Of a stretch of 44,910 nucleotides of DNA, positions 23,848-33,024 are shown piece after piece. Within the stretch, counting starts at the first letter, position 1. Each line of letters begins with the position of its first letter. The stretch covers positions 1 to 44,910 of the forward strand of contig QHTE01000070.1 of assembly GCA_003220685.1 (NCBI GenBank), in the 5' to 3' direction. Both the position numbers and the translations under genes were made by a program. The notes beneath the pieces are model-generated. The model saw nothing but the letters and a program-made list of their open reading frames with translations. It was not told the origin of the DNA and did no database searches. The stretch comes from Candidatus Rokuibacteriota bacterium. Its GTDB lineage: Bacteria; Methylomirabilota; Methylomirabilia; Rokubacteriales; CSP1-6.

Positions 23848-23853
23848 AGCATA
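23848..23853 (-). promoter_or_regulatory. -10-like TATGCT before the M24 gene, possibly leaderless
   Basis: TATGCT on the minus strand lies 7 nt before the ATG at 23840, and no ribosome site is visible. It faces the divergent TATAGT element of the methyltransferase-like gene across a gap of about 140 bp. Confidence 0.3.
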
Positions 23854-23970
23854 TCGCATCCTGATCCCGGCACGCGACGCACAGCGGTCGGCCCATTCAC
23901 GCGGCTCCTCGGCGCGACCTGGCGACCCACGCCGAGCTCACGCCGATCGCCCCGGGCCGAACCAGTCGTG

Positions 23971-23976
23971 TATAGT
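23971..23976 (+). promoter_or_regulatory. -10 element TATAGT of a possibly leaderless promoter for the 24-33 kb operon
   Basis: TATAGT matches five of six -10 consensus bases and lies 7 nt before the ATG at 23984. No Shine-Dalgarno is present, and no -35 is recognisable. Confidence 0.4.
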
Positions 23977-23983
23977 CCCGGTC

Positions 23984-25081
23984 ATGCCGCCCAGGAGAGC
24001 GCCCGGAACCACCGTGCGGGAATCCCCGGGACTGCTCGAACGGCTCGCCGCCGGCCCGGTCATCTGCGCCGAGGGTTACTTGTTCGAGTTCGAGCGCCGC
24101 GGCTACCTGCAGGCCGGCGCGTACGTGCCGGAGGTCGTCCTCGAGCACCCTGACCTGGTCGAGGGCCTCCACCGCGATTTCGTGCGTGCGGGCTCCGACG
24201 TCGTCGAAGCCTTCACCTACTACGCTCACCGAGCCAAGCTCAAGATCGTCGGACGCGAGAAGGACCTGGCGCGGATCAACCGAGCCGCGCTCGCGATCGC
24301 GAAGAAGGTCGCGCGCGGCACCGGCACCCTCCTGGCCGGCGACATCTGTAACACCAGCATTTACGCCGTGGACGACGCGCCGTCGCACACGCAGGCCCGG
24401 CGGATCTTCGACGAGCAGATCGGCTGGGCGGTCGACGCGGGTGTCGACTTCATCGTCGGCGAGACGTACTCGTTCGGCGGCGAAGCGCTGCTGGCGCTGG
24501 AGGCGATCAAGCGCGCCGGCAAGCCCGCGGTGATCACCTTGTCGGTCCCGCGCGAAGGCCTCATGCGCGAGGGCTGGACGGCGGCCGAGACGTGCCGGCG
24601 GCTCCAGGACGCGGGCGCCGACGTCGTCGGGATGAACTGCGCGCGCGGCCCGGCCACGACCCTGCCTCTGCTGCGCGAGATCCGCAAAGCGGTCACCTGC
24701 CACGTCGCGGCCTTGCCGGTGCCGTACCGGACGACGCAGGCGGAGCCGACGTTCCAGAGCCTGACCGATTCGCGCGATGTGTCCGGCCCCGACGGCCGGC
24801 CGTTTCCGACCGCGCTCGACCCGTTCCTCTGCAGTCGCTACGAGATCGGCAAGTTCGGCAAGGAGGCGCTCGCGATCGGCGTCCGCTACCTCGGTGTCTG
24901 CTGCGGGGCCGGGCCGCATCACATCCGCAGTCTGGCCGAGGCGCTCGGCCGGCGGCCGGAGGCCAGCCGCTACTCGCCGGACATGTCCAAGCACATCCTC
25001 TTCGGGTCCGACAAGCGCCTGCGTCAGGACTACCTGGAGTACGCTCGCCGCAACTATCGCGCGCCCGCCGCGTCCGGCTAA
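23984..25081 (+). CDS. Homocysteine S-methyltransferase family protein (betaine-homocysteine methyltransferase-like)
   Basis: A 365-residue barrel protein of the zinc-dependent homocysteine methyltransferase family. The zinc thiolates are C219 (VVGMNCARGP), C306 and C307 (YLGVCCGAGPHHIRSL), the standard Cys...Cys-Cys set. AEGYLFEFERRGYL at the N-terminus and FIVGETYSFGGEALLALEA fit the BHMT branch more than cobalamin-dependent MetH. It should transfer a methyl group from a methylated onium donor such as glycine betaine, DMSP or a related compound to homocysteine, giving methionine and a demethylated product. It is the first gene of an operon with a dipeptide-type importer and amine-oxidising flavoproteins, which supports a catabolic role. 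The donor is not identifiable from sequence. Confidence 0.82.
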   Translation: MPPRRAPGTTVRESPGLLERLAAGPVICAEGYLFEFERRGYLQAGAYVPEVVLEHPDLVEGLHRDFVRAGSDVVEAFTYYAHRAKLKIVGREKDLARINRAALAIAKKVARGTGTLLAGDICNTSIYAVDDAPSHTQARRIFDEQIGWAVDAGVDFIVGETYSFGGEALLALEAIKRAGKPAVITLSVPREGLMREGWTAAETCRRLQDAGADVVGMNCARGPATTLPLLREIRKAVTCHVAALPVPYRTTQAEPTFQSLTDSRDVSGPDGRPFPTALDPFLCSRYEIGKFGKEALAIGVRYLGVCCGAGPHHIRSLAEALGRRPEASRYSPDMSKHILFGSDKRLRQDYLEYARRNYRAPAASG

Positions 25082-25096
25082 CGCGCCGGCGGCGCG

Positions 25097-26035
25097 ATGA
25101 AGCGCTTCGTCGTCAAGCACCTGCTCTTCCTGCTGCTGACCTTGTTCGCCGTTTCGTTCCTCGTCTTCACCCTGAACGAGTTCTCCCCCGGGGCGGTGGC
25201 ACGCAAGATCCTCGGCGCCTACGCGACCCAGGAGCAGGTGGATCTGCTGACCAGGCAGATGGGGCTCGACCGGCCGGTGCTCGTGCGCTACGTCGACTAT
25301 CTCGGTGCACTCGCCTCCGGCGACCTCGGCTACTCCACGCGCTTCAAGCTGCCGGTGCGGGAGGTGATCTTCAAGCACCTCGCGAACACCGCGCTCCTGG
25401 CCGCCGTCGCGTTCGCGTGCATCGTGCCGCTGTCGACCGTGCTCGGCGCGGTCGCCGGCATGCGCGAGGCCTCGCGCCTGGACCGCGTCATCCTGATGTT
25501 CAGCACGGTCATCGCGTCGATCCCCGAGTTCGCGCTCGGCGTCTTCCTGGCGAGCGTCTTCGTGGTCTGGCTGGGCTGGCTGCCCGGCACGGCCACGCTG
25601 GTCGCCGGAGGCGGCTGGTCGGTCGCCGCGCAGCTCGTGCTGCCGGTCGCCGTGATCGTCCTGTTCGACTCGGGCTATGTCGTCAGCATGGTCCGCGCGT
25701 CGATGGTGGAGGTGATGCAGCGGCCCTACATCCGCACCGCCGTCCTCAAGGGGCTGCCGTTCCGGGCGGTGATCCTGCGCCACGCGCTGCGCAACGCCAT
25801 GCTCACGCCGGTGACGGTCATCATGCTGCAGATCAACTACCTCGTCGCCGGGGTGGTGGTCGTCGAGACGGTGTTCGCCTACCCGGGCTTCGGCCGGATG
25901 ATCCTCGAGGCGGCGCTGTTCAAGGACATCGCGCTGATCGAGGCGGGAGCGCTGGTTGCGGTCTTCCTGGCCGTCGTCACCAACATCCTCGGCGACGTGG
26001 CCTACATGCTGCTCGACCCGCGCATCCGGGCGTGA
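25097..26035 (+). CDS. DppB/OppB-type ABC transporter permease
   Basis: A 312-residue permease with the N-terminal helix and TRQMGLDRPVLVRYVDYL loop of the DppB branch, SGDLGYSTRFKLPVREV, and the cytoplasmic EAA-type loop that contacts the ATPase (TAVLKGLPFRAVILRHALRN). Six transmembrane helices are expected, for example ANTALLAAVAFACIVPLST and PVTVIMLQINYLVAGVVVV. With the gene downstream it forms the channel of a peptide/nickel/opine-class importer. It begins 15 nt after the methyltransferase-like gene. No cognate family 5 binding protein is encoded in this operon. Confidence 0.92.
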   Translation: MKRFVVKHLLFLLLTLFAVSFLVFTLNEFSPGAVARKILGAYATQEQVDLLTRQMGLDRPVLVRYVDYLGALASGDLGYSTRFKLPVREVIFKHLANTALLAAVAFACIVPLSTVLGAVAGMREASRLDRVILMFSTVIASIPEFALGVFLASVFVVWLGWLPGTATLVAGGGWSVAAQLVLPVAVIVLFDSGYVVSMVRASMVEVMQRPYIRTAVLKGLPFRAVILRHALRNAMLTPVTVIMLQINYLVAGVVVVETVFAYPGFGRMILEAALFKDIALIEAGALVAVFLAVVTNILGDVAYMLLDPRIRA

Positions 26036-26037
26036 GC

Positions 26038-26934
26038 ATGAGCACGCCGGTCGCCGCCGGAACGCTCTCCGCGTCGTCGCCGGCGGCCTCGCGCGCGTGG
26101 GCGCGGTGGCGGCGGCGGCGGGTCGCCGCGCTGGCCGAGTCGACACCCGCCACCATCGGTATCGCCATCGTGCTGGCCTGGGCCGTCCTGGCGCTGGTCG
26201 CCCCGCTGATCGCGCCGTACCCGCCCAACGCCAACGACATGGCAGCGCTCGCCCACCCGACCCCCTCGAAGGCGCACTGGCTCGGGACCGATCACCTCGG
26301 GCGCGATCTGCTGTCGCGCATCCTGTGGGGCGCGCGGCCGGTACTCGTCATCGCCCCGCTGGCCGTGCTGGGCGCGGCGGCGCTCGGCTCGCTGCTCGGT
26401 CTGGCCGCCGGCTACTACGGTCGGTGGATCGACCTGGTGATCACGCGCGCGTGCGACATCGTGCTGTCTTTCCCGGTGATCATCCTCTACATGATCATCC
26501 TGGCCCACTTCGGCTCGTCGGCGTGGAACATCGTCGGCGTGCTCACCCTGACGAAGGCGCCGATCATCGCCCGCATCGTGCGCGGGATGACCCTCGATCT
26601 GCGCGAGCGCGAGTACGTCGCGGCCGCGAAGATGCGCGGCGAGTCGGCGCTCTACATCATGCTGGTCGAGATCCTGCCGAACGCGCGCGGCCCGCTCGTG
26701 GTCGACATGTGCCTGCGCACCGGCTACAACGTCATCATCATCGGCGCGCTCGGCTTCCTCGGCATCGGCCTGCCCCCGCCCGATCCCGACTGGGGCGGGA
26801 TGGTCAAGGACACGTACGGGATGATGATGGTCTGGCCGCACATGGCGCTGTTCCCGTGCGCGGCGATCTCATCGCTCGTCGTCGGCTTCAACCTGCTGGC
26901 GGTCGGGCTGCGAGAGCTGGGCCTCCGTGACTGA
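26038..26934 (+). CDS. DppC/OppC-type ABC transporter permease
   Basis: A 298-residue permease with the OppC N-terminal cytoplasmic segment (here Ala/Arg-rich), TM1 (IGIAIVLAWAVLALVAPLI), the family signature HWLGTDHLGRDLLSRILWGA, and the EAA loop REYVAAAKMRGESALYIMLV. The C-terminal LPPPDPDWGGMVKD is conserved. ATG 26038 is used; a GTG at 26032 would overlap the DppB stop and remains possible. Its last 8 nt overlap the start of the ATPase gene. Confidence 0.92.
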   Translation: MSTPVAAGTLSASSPAASRAWARWRRRRVAALAESTPATIGIAIVLAWAVLALVAPLIAPYPPNANDMAALAHPTPSKAHWLGTDHLGRDLLSRILWGARPVLVIAPLAVLGAAALGSLLGLAAGYYGRWIDLVITRACDIVLSFPVIILYMIILAHFGSSAWNIVGVLTLTKAPIIARIVRGMTLDLREREYVAAAKMRGESALYIMLVEILPNARGPLVVDMCLRTGYNVIIIGALGFLGIGLPPPDPDWGGMVKDTYGMMMVWPHMALFPCAAISSLVVGFNLLAVGLRELGLRD

Positions 26935-28990
26935 CGGTCCGCTGCTCGATGTCCGCGACCTCCGCATCGCGTACACCACGCGCGCCGGCGAGGCGCTCGT
27001 CGTCCCCGGCGTCAGCTTCGGGCTGAACGCCGGCGAAGCGCTCGGGCTCGTCGGCGAATCCGGCTGCGGCAAGTCGACGGTCGCGCTCTCGATCGTGCGC
27101 TATCTCGGGCGCGCCGGCCGGATCGCCGGCGGCAGCATTCGCTTCGAGGGGCGCGAGCTGACGACGCTGGACGAAGCCGGGCTGCGCGCGATCCGCGGGC
27201 GGCGCATCGCCATGGTCTACCAGGACCCGATGGCGAGCCTGAACCCGGTCATGACGGTCGGCCGCCAGCTCGTGGAAGCGCCGATGACGCACGAGGGCGT
27301 CTCGGCATCCGCGGCGCGCGCCCGGGCTCTGGCGATGCTCGCCGAGGTGAAGCTGGCCGACCCGGAAGCGGTGATGGATCGCTATCCGCACCAGCTCTCC
27401 GGCGGTCAGCAGCAGCGGATCGTCATCGCGATGGCGCTGATCACGGGCCCGGCGCTGCTCATCATGGACGAGCCGACGACGGGACTGGACGTCACGGTGG
27501 AGGCCGCGGTGCTCGATCTGGTCCGCGAGCTTCGAAGCCGGCACCGGTCCGCGATCCTGTTCATCAGCCACAACCTCGGCAGCGTCGTGCGCGTCTGCGA
27601 CCGCGTCGCCGTCATGTACCGGGGCGAGCTCGTCGAGGAGGGCCCGGTACGCCGGATCTTCACCAGTCCGCGTCACCCCTACACACGCGGGCTGCTCGAC
27701 TGTCTGCCGACCCTCGGTAGCGACAAGCGGCAGGCGCCGCTCGTCCCGATCGCGGGACAGGTCGAATCGTCGCTGGCCCGCCCGCAGGGCTGCGGCTTCG
27801 CCGGGCGCTGCGCGCACGTCGAGGTCGGCCGCTGCACAGCGCGCCCGATCCCGTCCGCGGTCGTCGTCGGCGAGCCCGACCATCGCGTGGCCTGTGTGCG
27901 CGCCGACGAGCTCCCGCGCTGGAGCCGGCGGAGCGGCGCCGACGCCGCGCACGAAGCCGGCGGGCCCGGCGAGCCCATGGTGGCGGTCCAGCACCTGACC
28001 AAGATCTACGAGCCCCGGCGGCGCTGGCTTCGCGGACCGCGAAGCCCCGTGCGCGCGGTCCGGGACGTCGAGCTCGCGGCCGCGCGCGGGCGGACGCTCG
28101 CGATCGTGGGCGAATCGGGCTGCGGCAAGTCGACGGTCGCGAAAGTGCTGAGCGGCCTCGAGGTCGCCACCGCCGGCACGGTCGTGCTCGACGGCGTCGA
28201 GGTCGGCGCGCTGGCGGTCGACGCGCGCGCCGCCGCGCTGAAGCGGAAGCTCCAGATGGTGTTCCAGAACCCCGATAGCACCCTGAACCCGAGCCACACC
28301 GTGGGCTACGCGATCGGGCGCGCGCTGCGGCGTCTGCAGGGCCGCGCCCCGGCCGATCCGGCCGCCGGCGTCGCCCGCCTGCTGGAGGTGGTGAAGCTCT
28401 CGCCGGCGCTGGCGGCGCGCAAGCCGCGCCATCTGTCCGGCGGCGAGAAGCAGCGCGCCGCCATCGCGCGGGCACTGGCGGGCGACCCCGACGTGATCGT
28501 GGCCGACGAGCCGGTCTCCGCGCTCGACGTCTCGGTGCAGGCGGCAATCGTAAATCTCCTGACCGAGATCCAGGCCGCGCGCGGCGCCACGCTCGTCTTC
28601 ATCTCGCACGATCTCGCGATCGTGCGCTATCTGGCGGACACCGTCGCGGTGATGTACCTCGGGACCGTCGCCGAGCTCGGCCCGGTCGAGCGCGTGTTCG
28701 CGCCGCCCTACCATCCCTACACCGAGGCGCTGCTCTCCGCGGTGCCGGTTCCCGATCCGGACCACGCCGGGGCGCGCATCCTGCTCGAGGGACGGGTGCC
28801 GCGCGCCGACGAGATTCCACGGGGCTGTCCGTTCGCGACGCGCTGTCCCCGGCGCGTGGGCCCGGTCTGCGACGAGACGCCGCCGCCGGTGCAGCAGTTC
28901 GGGGACCACCGCATCGCCTGTCACATCCCCGGCGACGAGCTCTCGCGGCTGCAAACGCCGCTTGTCCAGCCGCGCGCGGTTGGACGATGA
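26927..28990 (+). CDS. Fused DppD-DppF ABC ATPase
   Basis: A 687-residue protein with two complete nucleotide-binding domains. Domain 1: Walker A GESGCGKST near residue 45, signature LSGGQQQR, Walker B LLIMDEP, and a C-terminal oligopeptide/dipeptide extension (SPRHPYTRGLLDCLPTL, GCGFAGRCAHVEVGRC). Domain 2 begins near residue 350 with its own GESGCGKST, LSGGEKQR, VIVADEP, HPYTEALLSAVPVPDPD and a Cys-containing FATRCPRRVGPVC tail. It powers the importer made by the two preceding permeases. It starts at GTG 26927 inside the DppC gene (8-nt overlap). Fused DppDF proteins occur in several lineages but are less common than separate subunits. Confidence 0.93.
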   Translation: MTDGPLLDVRDLRIAYTTRAGEALVVPGVSFGLNAGEALGLVGESGCGKSTVALSIVRYLGRAGRIAGGSIRFEGRELTTLDEAGLRAIRGRRIAMVYQDPMASLNPVMTVGRQLVEAPMTHEGVSASAARARALAMLAEVKLADPEAVMDRYPHQLSGGQQQRIVIAMALITGPALLIMDEPTTGLDVTVEAAVLDLVRELRSRHRSAILFISHNLGSVVRVCDRVAVMYRGELVEEGPVRRIFTSPRHPYTRGLLDCLPTLGSDKRQAPLVPIAGQVESSLARPQGCGFAGRCAHVEVGRCTARPIPSAVVVGEPDHRVACVRADELPRWSRRSGADAAHEAGGPGEPMVAVQHLTKIYEPRRRWLRGPRSPVRAVRDVELAAARGRTLAIVGESGCGKSTVAKVLSGLEVATAGTVVLDGVEVGALAVDARAAALKRKLQMVFQNPDSTLNPSHTVGYAIGRALRRLQGRAPADPAAGVARLLEVVKLSPALAARKPRHLSGGEKQRAAIARALAGDPDVIVADEPVSALDVSVQAAIVNLLTEIQAARGATLVFISHDLAIVRYLADTVAVMYLGTVAELGPVERVFAPPYHPYTEALLSAVPVPDPDHAGARILLEGRVPRADEIPRGCPFATRCPRRVGPVCDETPPPVQQFGDHRIACHIPGDELSRLQTPLVQPRAVGR

Positions 28991-30177
28991 TGGCGGACAT
29001 GGCCAGAGCGAGCGGCGCGTCGGTCGTGATCGTGGGCGGGGGCGTGACCGGGCTCAGCACCGGCTGGTGGCTCGCGCGTGCCGGTGTCGACGTGCTCGTG
29101 CTCGAGAAGGGGATCGTCGGCTGGGAGGCCTCGGGCCGCAACGGCGGCGGCGCCACCCACGTCTACAGCCCCTTCGGCCTCGAGGAGCAGCGCCTCTGGC
29201 CGCAGATGGACGAGCTGCTCGGCTATCCGACCGAGTATCAGCCCCACCGCATCGGCATCGCGCTCAGCGAGACGCAGCTGGCGCTCGCGCGGCGGTGGGC
29301 CGAGATCGGCGGGACGCGCGGGTTCCGTTGGGAGCTGCTGGATCGCCGCCAGCTCAAGGAGCTCGTGCCGATCGTGGGCGACAACGCGATCGGCGGCACG
29401 TACCTGCACTTCGGCGGCCACGCGAACCCCCAGCGCACGGTGCAGGCCTACGCGTGGGGACTACAAGATAACGGCGGCCGCATCCAGCAGCACGCGACCG
29501 TGACCGGGCTCACCCAGCGCGGCGGGCGGGTCACCGCCGTGCAGACCACGCGCGGCACGTTCGGCGCCGACACCGTCGTCATCGCCGCCGGCCCGCAGAC
29601 CGGCGCGTTCGCCGACATGCTCGGGATCTGTCTGCCGCTCGCGCCGGCGCGCGTGGAGATGATCGCCACCGAGCCGATCCCGCTGATGCGGGTGGGCGGT
29701 GTCGCGGGCAACGGGCTCTACGGCCGGCAGACGCTTCGCGGCAACCTGGTGTACGGCGGCGGCCCGCACGAGTGGATCAACGTGCCGGACATGGCGACGC
29801 CAGAGCACGCGAACACGCCGCTCGTGCGCAACCTGGCGCGGCGCCTCGCCGAGCTCTTGCCCGGCGCCGCGCACGTGCGCCTGATCCGCGCGTGGAGCGG
29901 GCTGGTCGAGAACACCCCCGACGGGCTCCCCGTCGTCGAGCGGCTGGCCCGCCCGGACAACGTCGTGATCGCCACGATGTCGAGTGTCGGCTTCGGGCTC
30001 TCGCCCGCCGTGGGCCGCGCGGTCAGCGAGCTCGTCCGCTTCGGCCGCTGTCAGTTCGCCGACCTCGGCGCCCTGGCGCTCGGCCGCTTCGCCGACACGC
30101 CGCGAGACTGGCGCGAGCACGCCGGGTGGGCGGCGGCGCCGTCGGCCGTCGAGGCCGCGGCCGGCGGCGACGACTGA
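28987..30177 (+). CDS. DadA/SoxB-type FAD-dependent amine oxidoreductase
   Basis: A 396-residue flavoprotein of the D-amino-acid oxidase/sarcosine-oxidase-beta family. The dinucleotide fold is VVIVGGGVTGLSTGWWLARA with Glu ending the second strand (VLVLEKG), then ASGRNGGGATH and the C-terminal substrate and FAD block IRAWSGLVENTPDGLPVVE, with FGLSPAVGRAVSELV closing it. Its gene overlaps the ATPase gene by ATGA and the next gene by one base, so the set is translated together. It probably oxidises a secondary or tertiary amine or amino acid, in partnership with the HcnB/OoxA-like subunit encoded next. Confidence 0.87.
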   Translation: MMADMARASGASVVIVGGGVTGLSTGWWLARAGVDVLVLEKGIVGWEASGRNGGGATHVYSPFGLEEQRLWPQMDELLGYPTEYQPHRIGIALSETQLALARRWAEIGGTRGFRWELLDRRQLKELVPIVGDNAIGGTYLHFGGHANPQRTVQAYAWGLQDNGGRIQQHATVTGLTQRGGRVTAVQTTRGTFGADTVVIAAGPQTGAFADMLGICLPLAPARVEMIATEPIPLMRVGGVAGNGLYGRQTLRGNLVYGGGPHEWINVPDMATPEHANTPLVRNLARRLAELLPGAAHVRLIRAWSGLVENTPDGLPVVERLARPDNVVIATMSSVGFGLSPAVGRAVSELVRFGRCQFADLGALALGRFADTPRDWREHAGWAAAPSAVEAAAGGDD

Positions 30178-31808
30178 TGCGCGAGACGGATCCGCGCTCG
30201 ATCGCCGGCAAGCTCACCCCGCCCGATCGCCGGGTACCGCTCGTCGTCGTCGGCGCCGGCGCGGCGGGTGTCGCGGCGGCCATCGAGGCCGCGCGCGCCG
30301 GTGTCGAGGTGGTGCTGATCGACGAGCATCCCGTCGACAACGACATGATGGCGATGGACGTCCCGCTCTGCTTCGGCCAGCGGATGGACGGCTCGGTTCG
30401 CAACCGCGCGCTGATGCTCGAGCGCGTGGTCGAGACGAACCCCGATCTGGCGGCCGCGCACGAGGCGGGCGTGGACGTGCAGCTTGGCACCTACGTCTGG
30501 GGCGCGTTCGTCAACGGGCCGACGGTGCAGGAGCTGCCGTGCTCGATGCTCGGGCTCGCGGACGACCGCCGCTCGTGGCTGCTCGGCTACGACCGCCTGA
30601 TCGTCGCGGCCGGCGCGCGGGACGTCCTGCTCGGCTTTCCGGGCTGGGAGCGCGCGGGCACGCTCGGCGCCGGCGGCGCCGCCGCGCTGCTCGCGCGGTA
30701 TCGAGCCCTCGCCGCGCGGCGCGTCGTCGTGCTCGGCTCGGGCGCGCTCGGTCTGCACACCGCGAGCCTCGCGCTCGAGCGAGGCATCGAGGTCGCCGGC
30801 ATCGTGGAAGTCGACGCGCGCGTTCGCGGTGACGCGGCGCGGGCGAAGACGCTGACCGACCGCGGCGTGCCGGTCTTCCTGTCGCACACCCTCCAGTCGG
30901 CACGGGGCCGCACGGGTGAGATCGAGTCCGTGGTGCTCGTCGCCGTGAATCGCGACGGCACCCCGATCGCGGGGAGCGAGCGCGAGATCGCGTGCGACGC
31001 GGTGTGCTGGGCGATCGGCCTGGTGCCGAACGTGGAGCTCCTGCACCTGGTCGGCGCTCGGCTGCGATTCGTCTCCCAGCTCGGCGGCTGGGTGCCCGAG
31101 GTCACTGCGAGGATGCGCACGAGTGTTCCGACGGTCTTCGCGGCCGGCGACTGCACGGGATTCCACGAGGGCATGCTGGCCGCGCCGGACGTCGCGCGCG
31201 CCGAGGGGCGATCGGCCGGTCGCGCCGCCGCCGAATCGCTCGGCGCCGCGCGCGGCCGCGAGGACGAGACTCGGCGACGGGTGAGCGCGCCACCCACGGC
31301 GGACGAGACCCACCGGTACTGGCGCGCCTGGCTGGACTCGCTGATCGCGGCGGGCGGCTGGGAGGTGAACGTCTGCCAGTGCGAGGAGGTCACGCGGCGC
31401 GAGCTGGTCGAGACGAAGCCGCCGCGCTATCTCGGGTGGCAATCGCCGCAGATGAGCGCGCGCAGCGTCACGACGCTCCTGCGCGACGGGCCGCTGAACC
31501 AGGATCAGATCAAGCGGCTCACGCGCGCGGGGATGGGGCCGTGCCAGAGCCGGCGTTGCCGCGAGCAGGTCGGGCTCCTGCTCGCGCGCGCGGCGAACAC
31601 CACGCTCGATCGCATCCCGCTGCCGACGTTCCGGCCGCCGATCCGGCCGCTGCCGCTCAATGTCTTGTGGCCCGCCGACGAGCCGGCGGCGATGCGCGAG
31701 GAGTGGGTGAGCTGGTTCGGCATTCCCACGCAGTTCAGCCCGCACTGGACCGCCGGCATGGCGATCGACGAGCCCACGGCGCACGCGCGACTGATTGTGA
31801 GCGAGTGA
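30177..31808 (+). CDS. HcnB/OoxA-like NAD(P)/FAD oxidoreductase with C-terminal [2Fe-2S] motif
   Basis: A 543-residue flavoprotein. The FAD fold is VVVGAGAAGVAAAIEAARAG; a second dinucleotide fold is VVVLGSGALGLHTASLALER, and the distal FAD motif is TVFAAGDCTGFHEG. The C-terminal third carries the BFD-like Cys set (VNVCQCEEVTRREL and GMGPCQSRRCREQ) expected to bind a [2Fe-2S] cluster, as in opine oxidase subunit A, HcnB and dye-linked proline/hydroxyproline dehydrogenases. It would take electrons from the DadA-like partner and pass them to the respiratory chain. It starts at ATG 30177, sharing one base with the preceding stop. Confidence 0.87.
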   Translation: MRETDPRSIAGKLTPPDRRVPLVVVGAGAAGVAAAIEAARAGVEVVLIDEHPVDNDMMAMDVPLCFGQRMDGSVRNRALMLERVVETNPDLAAAHEAGVDVQLGTYVWGAFVNGPTVQELPCSMLGLADDRRSWLLGYDRLIVAAGARDVLLGFPGWERAGTLGAGGAAALLARYRALAARRVVVLGSGALGLHTASLALERGIEVAGIVEVDARVRGDAARAKTLTDRGVPVFLSHTLQSARGRTGEIESVVLVAVNRDGTPIAGSEREIACDAVCWAIGLVPNVELLHLVGARLRFVSQLGGWVPEVTARMRTSVPTVFAAGDCTGFHEGMLAAPDVARAEGRSAGRAAAESLGAARGREDETRRRVSAPPTADETHRYWRAWLDSLIAAGGWEVNVCQCEEVTRRELVETKPPRYLGWQSPQMSARSVTTLLRDGPLNQDQIKRLTRAGMGPCQSRRCREQVGLLLARAANTTLDRIPLPTFRPPIRPLPLNVLWPADEPAAMREEWVSWFGIPTQFSPHWTAGMAIDEPTAHARLIVSE

Positions 31809-31815
31809 GGCCCCG

Positions 31816-33015
31816 ATGACGACCGACGTGCCCCGGACGGCGGACTTTGTGATCATCGGCGGGGGCGTCCACGGCGCGAGCCTCGCCTTTCACCTGGCGC
31901 GCAAGAAGGCCGGCCGCGTGCTGCTGATCGAGAAGAAGTTCATCGCATCCGGGCCCACCGGCCGCTCGACGGCGCTGGTACGCCGCTTCTACGCGATGGA
32001 CTTCTTCACGCGTACCGCCAGCGCGGCCGCCGAGATGTTTCGCCACTGGAAGGACGTCGTCGGCGGCGACGGCGATCCCGGCTTCCAGCAGGTCGGCATG
32101 CTGGCGCTCGCCGGCCCCGACAACGCGCCGAACCTGCGCCACAACGCGATGCAGGCCCAGAAGGTGGGCGCCCGCGTGCAGCTCATCTCGCCGGCGGAGG
32201 TGAAGGCGCTGGTGCCCGCCGCGAACGTCGACGACGTCGCGCTGGCCTCGTACGAGGCGGAATCCGGCTACGCCGACCCTTCCTCGACCGCGAACGCGCT
32301 CGCCAATCGCGCGCGCGACCTCGGCGCGACGCTCGTCCAGTACCGGCACGTCGACGCGATCCGCACCGCGGGCCAGAAGGTCGTCGGCGTCCGGTCGGAA
32401 GGCATCGACATCGACGCCCCCGTCGTCGTCAACTGCGCCGGCCTCTGGGCTGACCGGCTGCTGCGCCCGCTGGGCGTCGAGGTGTCGATCAAGCCCGAGC
32501 GGCACCAGATGTGCTTCTTCCGGCGGCCGTCAGGCTTCGGCGTGCACCCGGCGGTCGCTGACAGCGTGCAGATGACCTACATGCGGCCCGAGCACGGCGA
32601 TCTCACCATTCACGGCAAGCTCGTCTACGACGAGATCGTCGACCCGGACTCGTACAACGAGGGCGCCGACCCGGACCAGATCGTGAAGAACGCCGAGCTG
32701 ATCGCCCACCGCTTCCCGGTGATGGAGCACGGCCTGGCGATGGGCGGCTACTCGGGGCTGTACGACGCCACGCCGGACCATCACCCGGTCCTGGGCGCGA
32801 TCGCGCCGTACGAGGGCCTGTTCGCCGACTTCGGCTGGAGCGGCCACGGCTTCAAGCACTCGCCCTTGATGGGGGACATCATCTCGGACGTGATCCTGCA
32901 CGGCCGAGCGAAGGACTACGACATCACGCCGTTCCGGTGGACACGCTTCAGAGAGAACGACTTGGTGCCGAGTGCCAGGTGGGCCGCGGACCCGCACCCG
33001 AAGCACCGCGTCTGA
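31816..33015 (+). CDS. SoxB/HcnC-like FAD-dependent oxidoreductase
   Basis: A 399-residue flavoprotein of the same broad family as the product of the gene at 28987 but from a different branch: DFVIIGGGVHGASLAFHLAR, LLIEKKFIASGPTGRSTALV with a VRRFYAMDF following, NCAGLWADRLLRPLGVEV, PERHQMCFFRRP and YDATPDHHPVLGAIA, ending GLFADFGWSGHGFKHSPLMG. The pattern is that of sarcosine-oxidase beta-like demethylating or deaminating enzymes. It is the last gene of the 24-33 kb operon, 7 nt after its neighbour. Having two DadA/SoxB-type catalytic subunits with one HcnB-like electron-transfer subunit suggests two successive oxidations of the same compound. Confidence 0.87.
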   Translation: MTTDVPRTADFVIIGGGVHGASLAFHLARKKAGRVLLIEKKFIASGPTGRSTALVRRFYAMDFFTRTASAAAEMFRHWKDVVGGDGDPGFQQVGMLALAGPDNAPNLRHNAMQAQKVGARVQLISPAEVKALVPAANVDDVALASYEAESGYADPSSTANALANRARDLGATLVQYRHVDAIRTAGQKVVGVRSEGIDIDAPVVVNCAGLWADRLLRPLGVEVSIKPERHQMCFFRRPSGFGVHPAVADSVQMTYMRPEHGDLTIHGKLVYDEIVDPDSYNEGADPDQIVKNAELIAHRFPVMEHGLAMGGYSGLYDATPDHHPVLGAIAPYEGLFADFGWSGHGFKHSPLMGDIISDVILHGRAKDYDITPFRWTRFRENDLVPSARWAADPHPKHRV

Positions 33016-33024
33016 CCGGCCTTC

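Noticed and set aside
26888..28954. 688-codon minus-strand open frame antisense to the ABC ATPase
   Set aside because: The ATPase on the opposite strand has all Walker and signature motifs; the antisense product has none.
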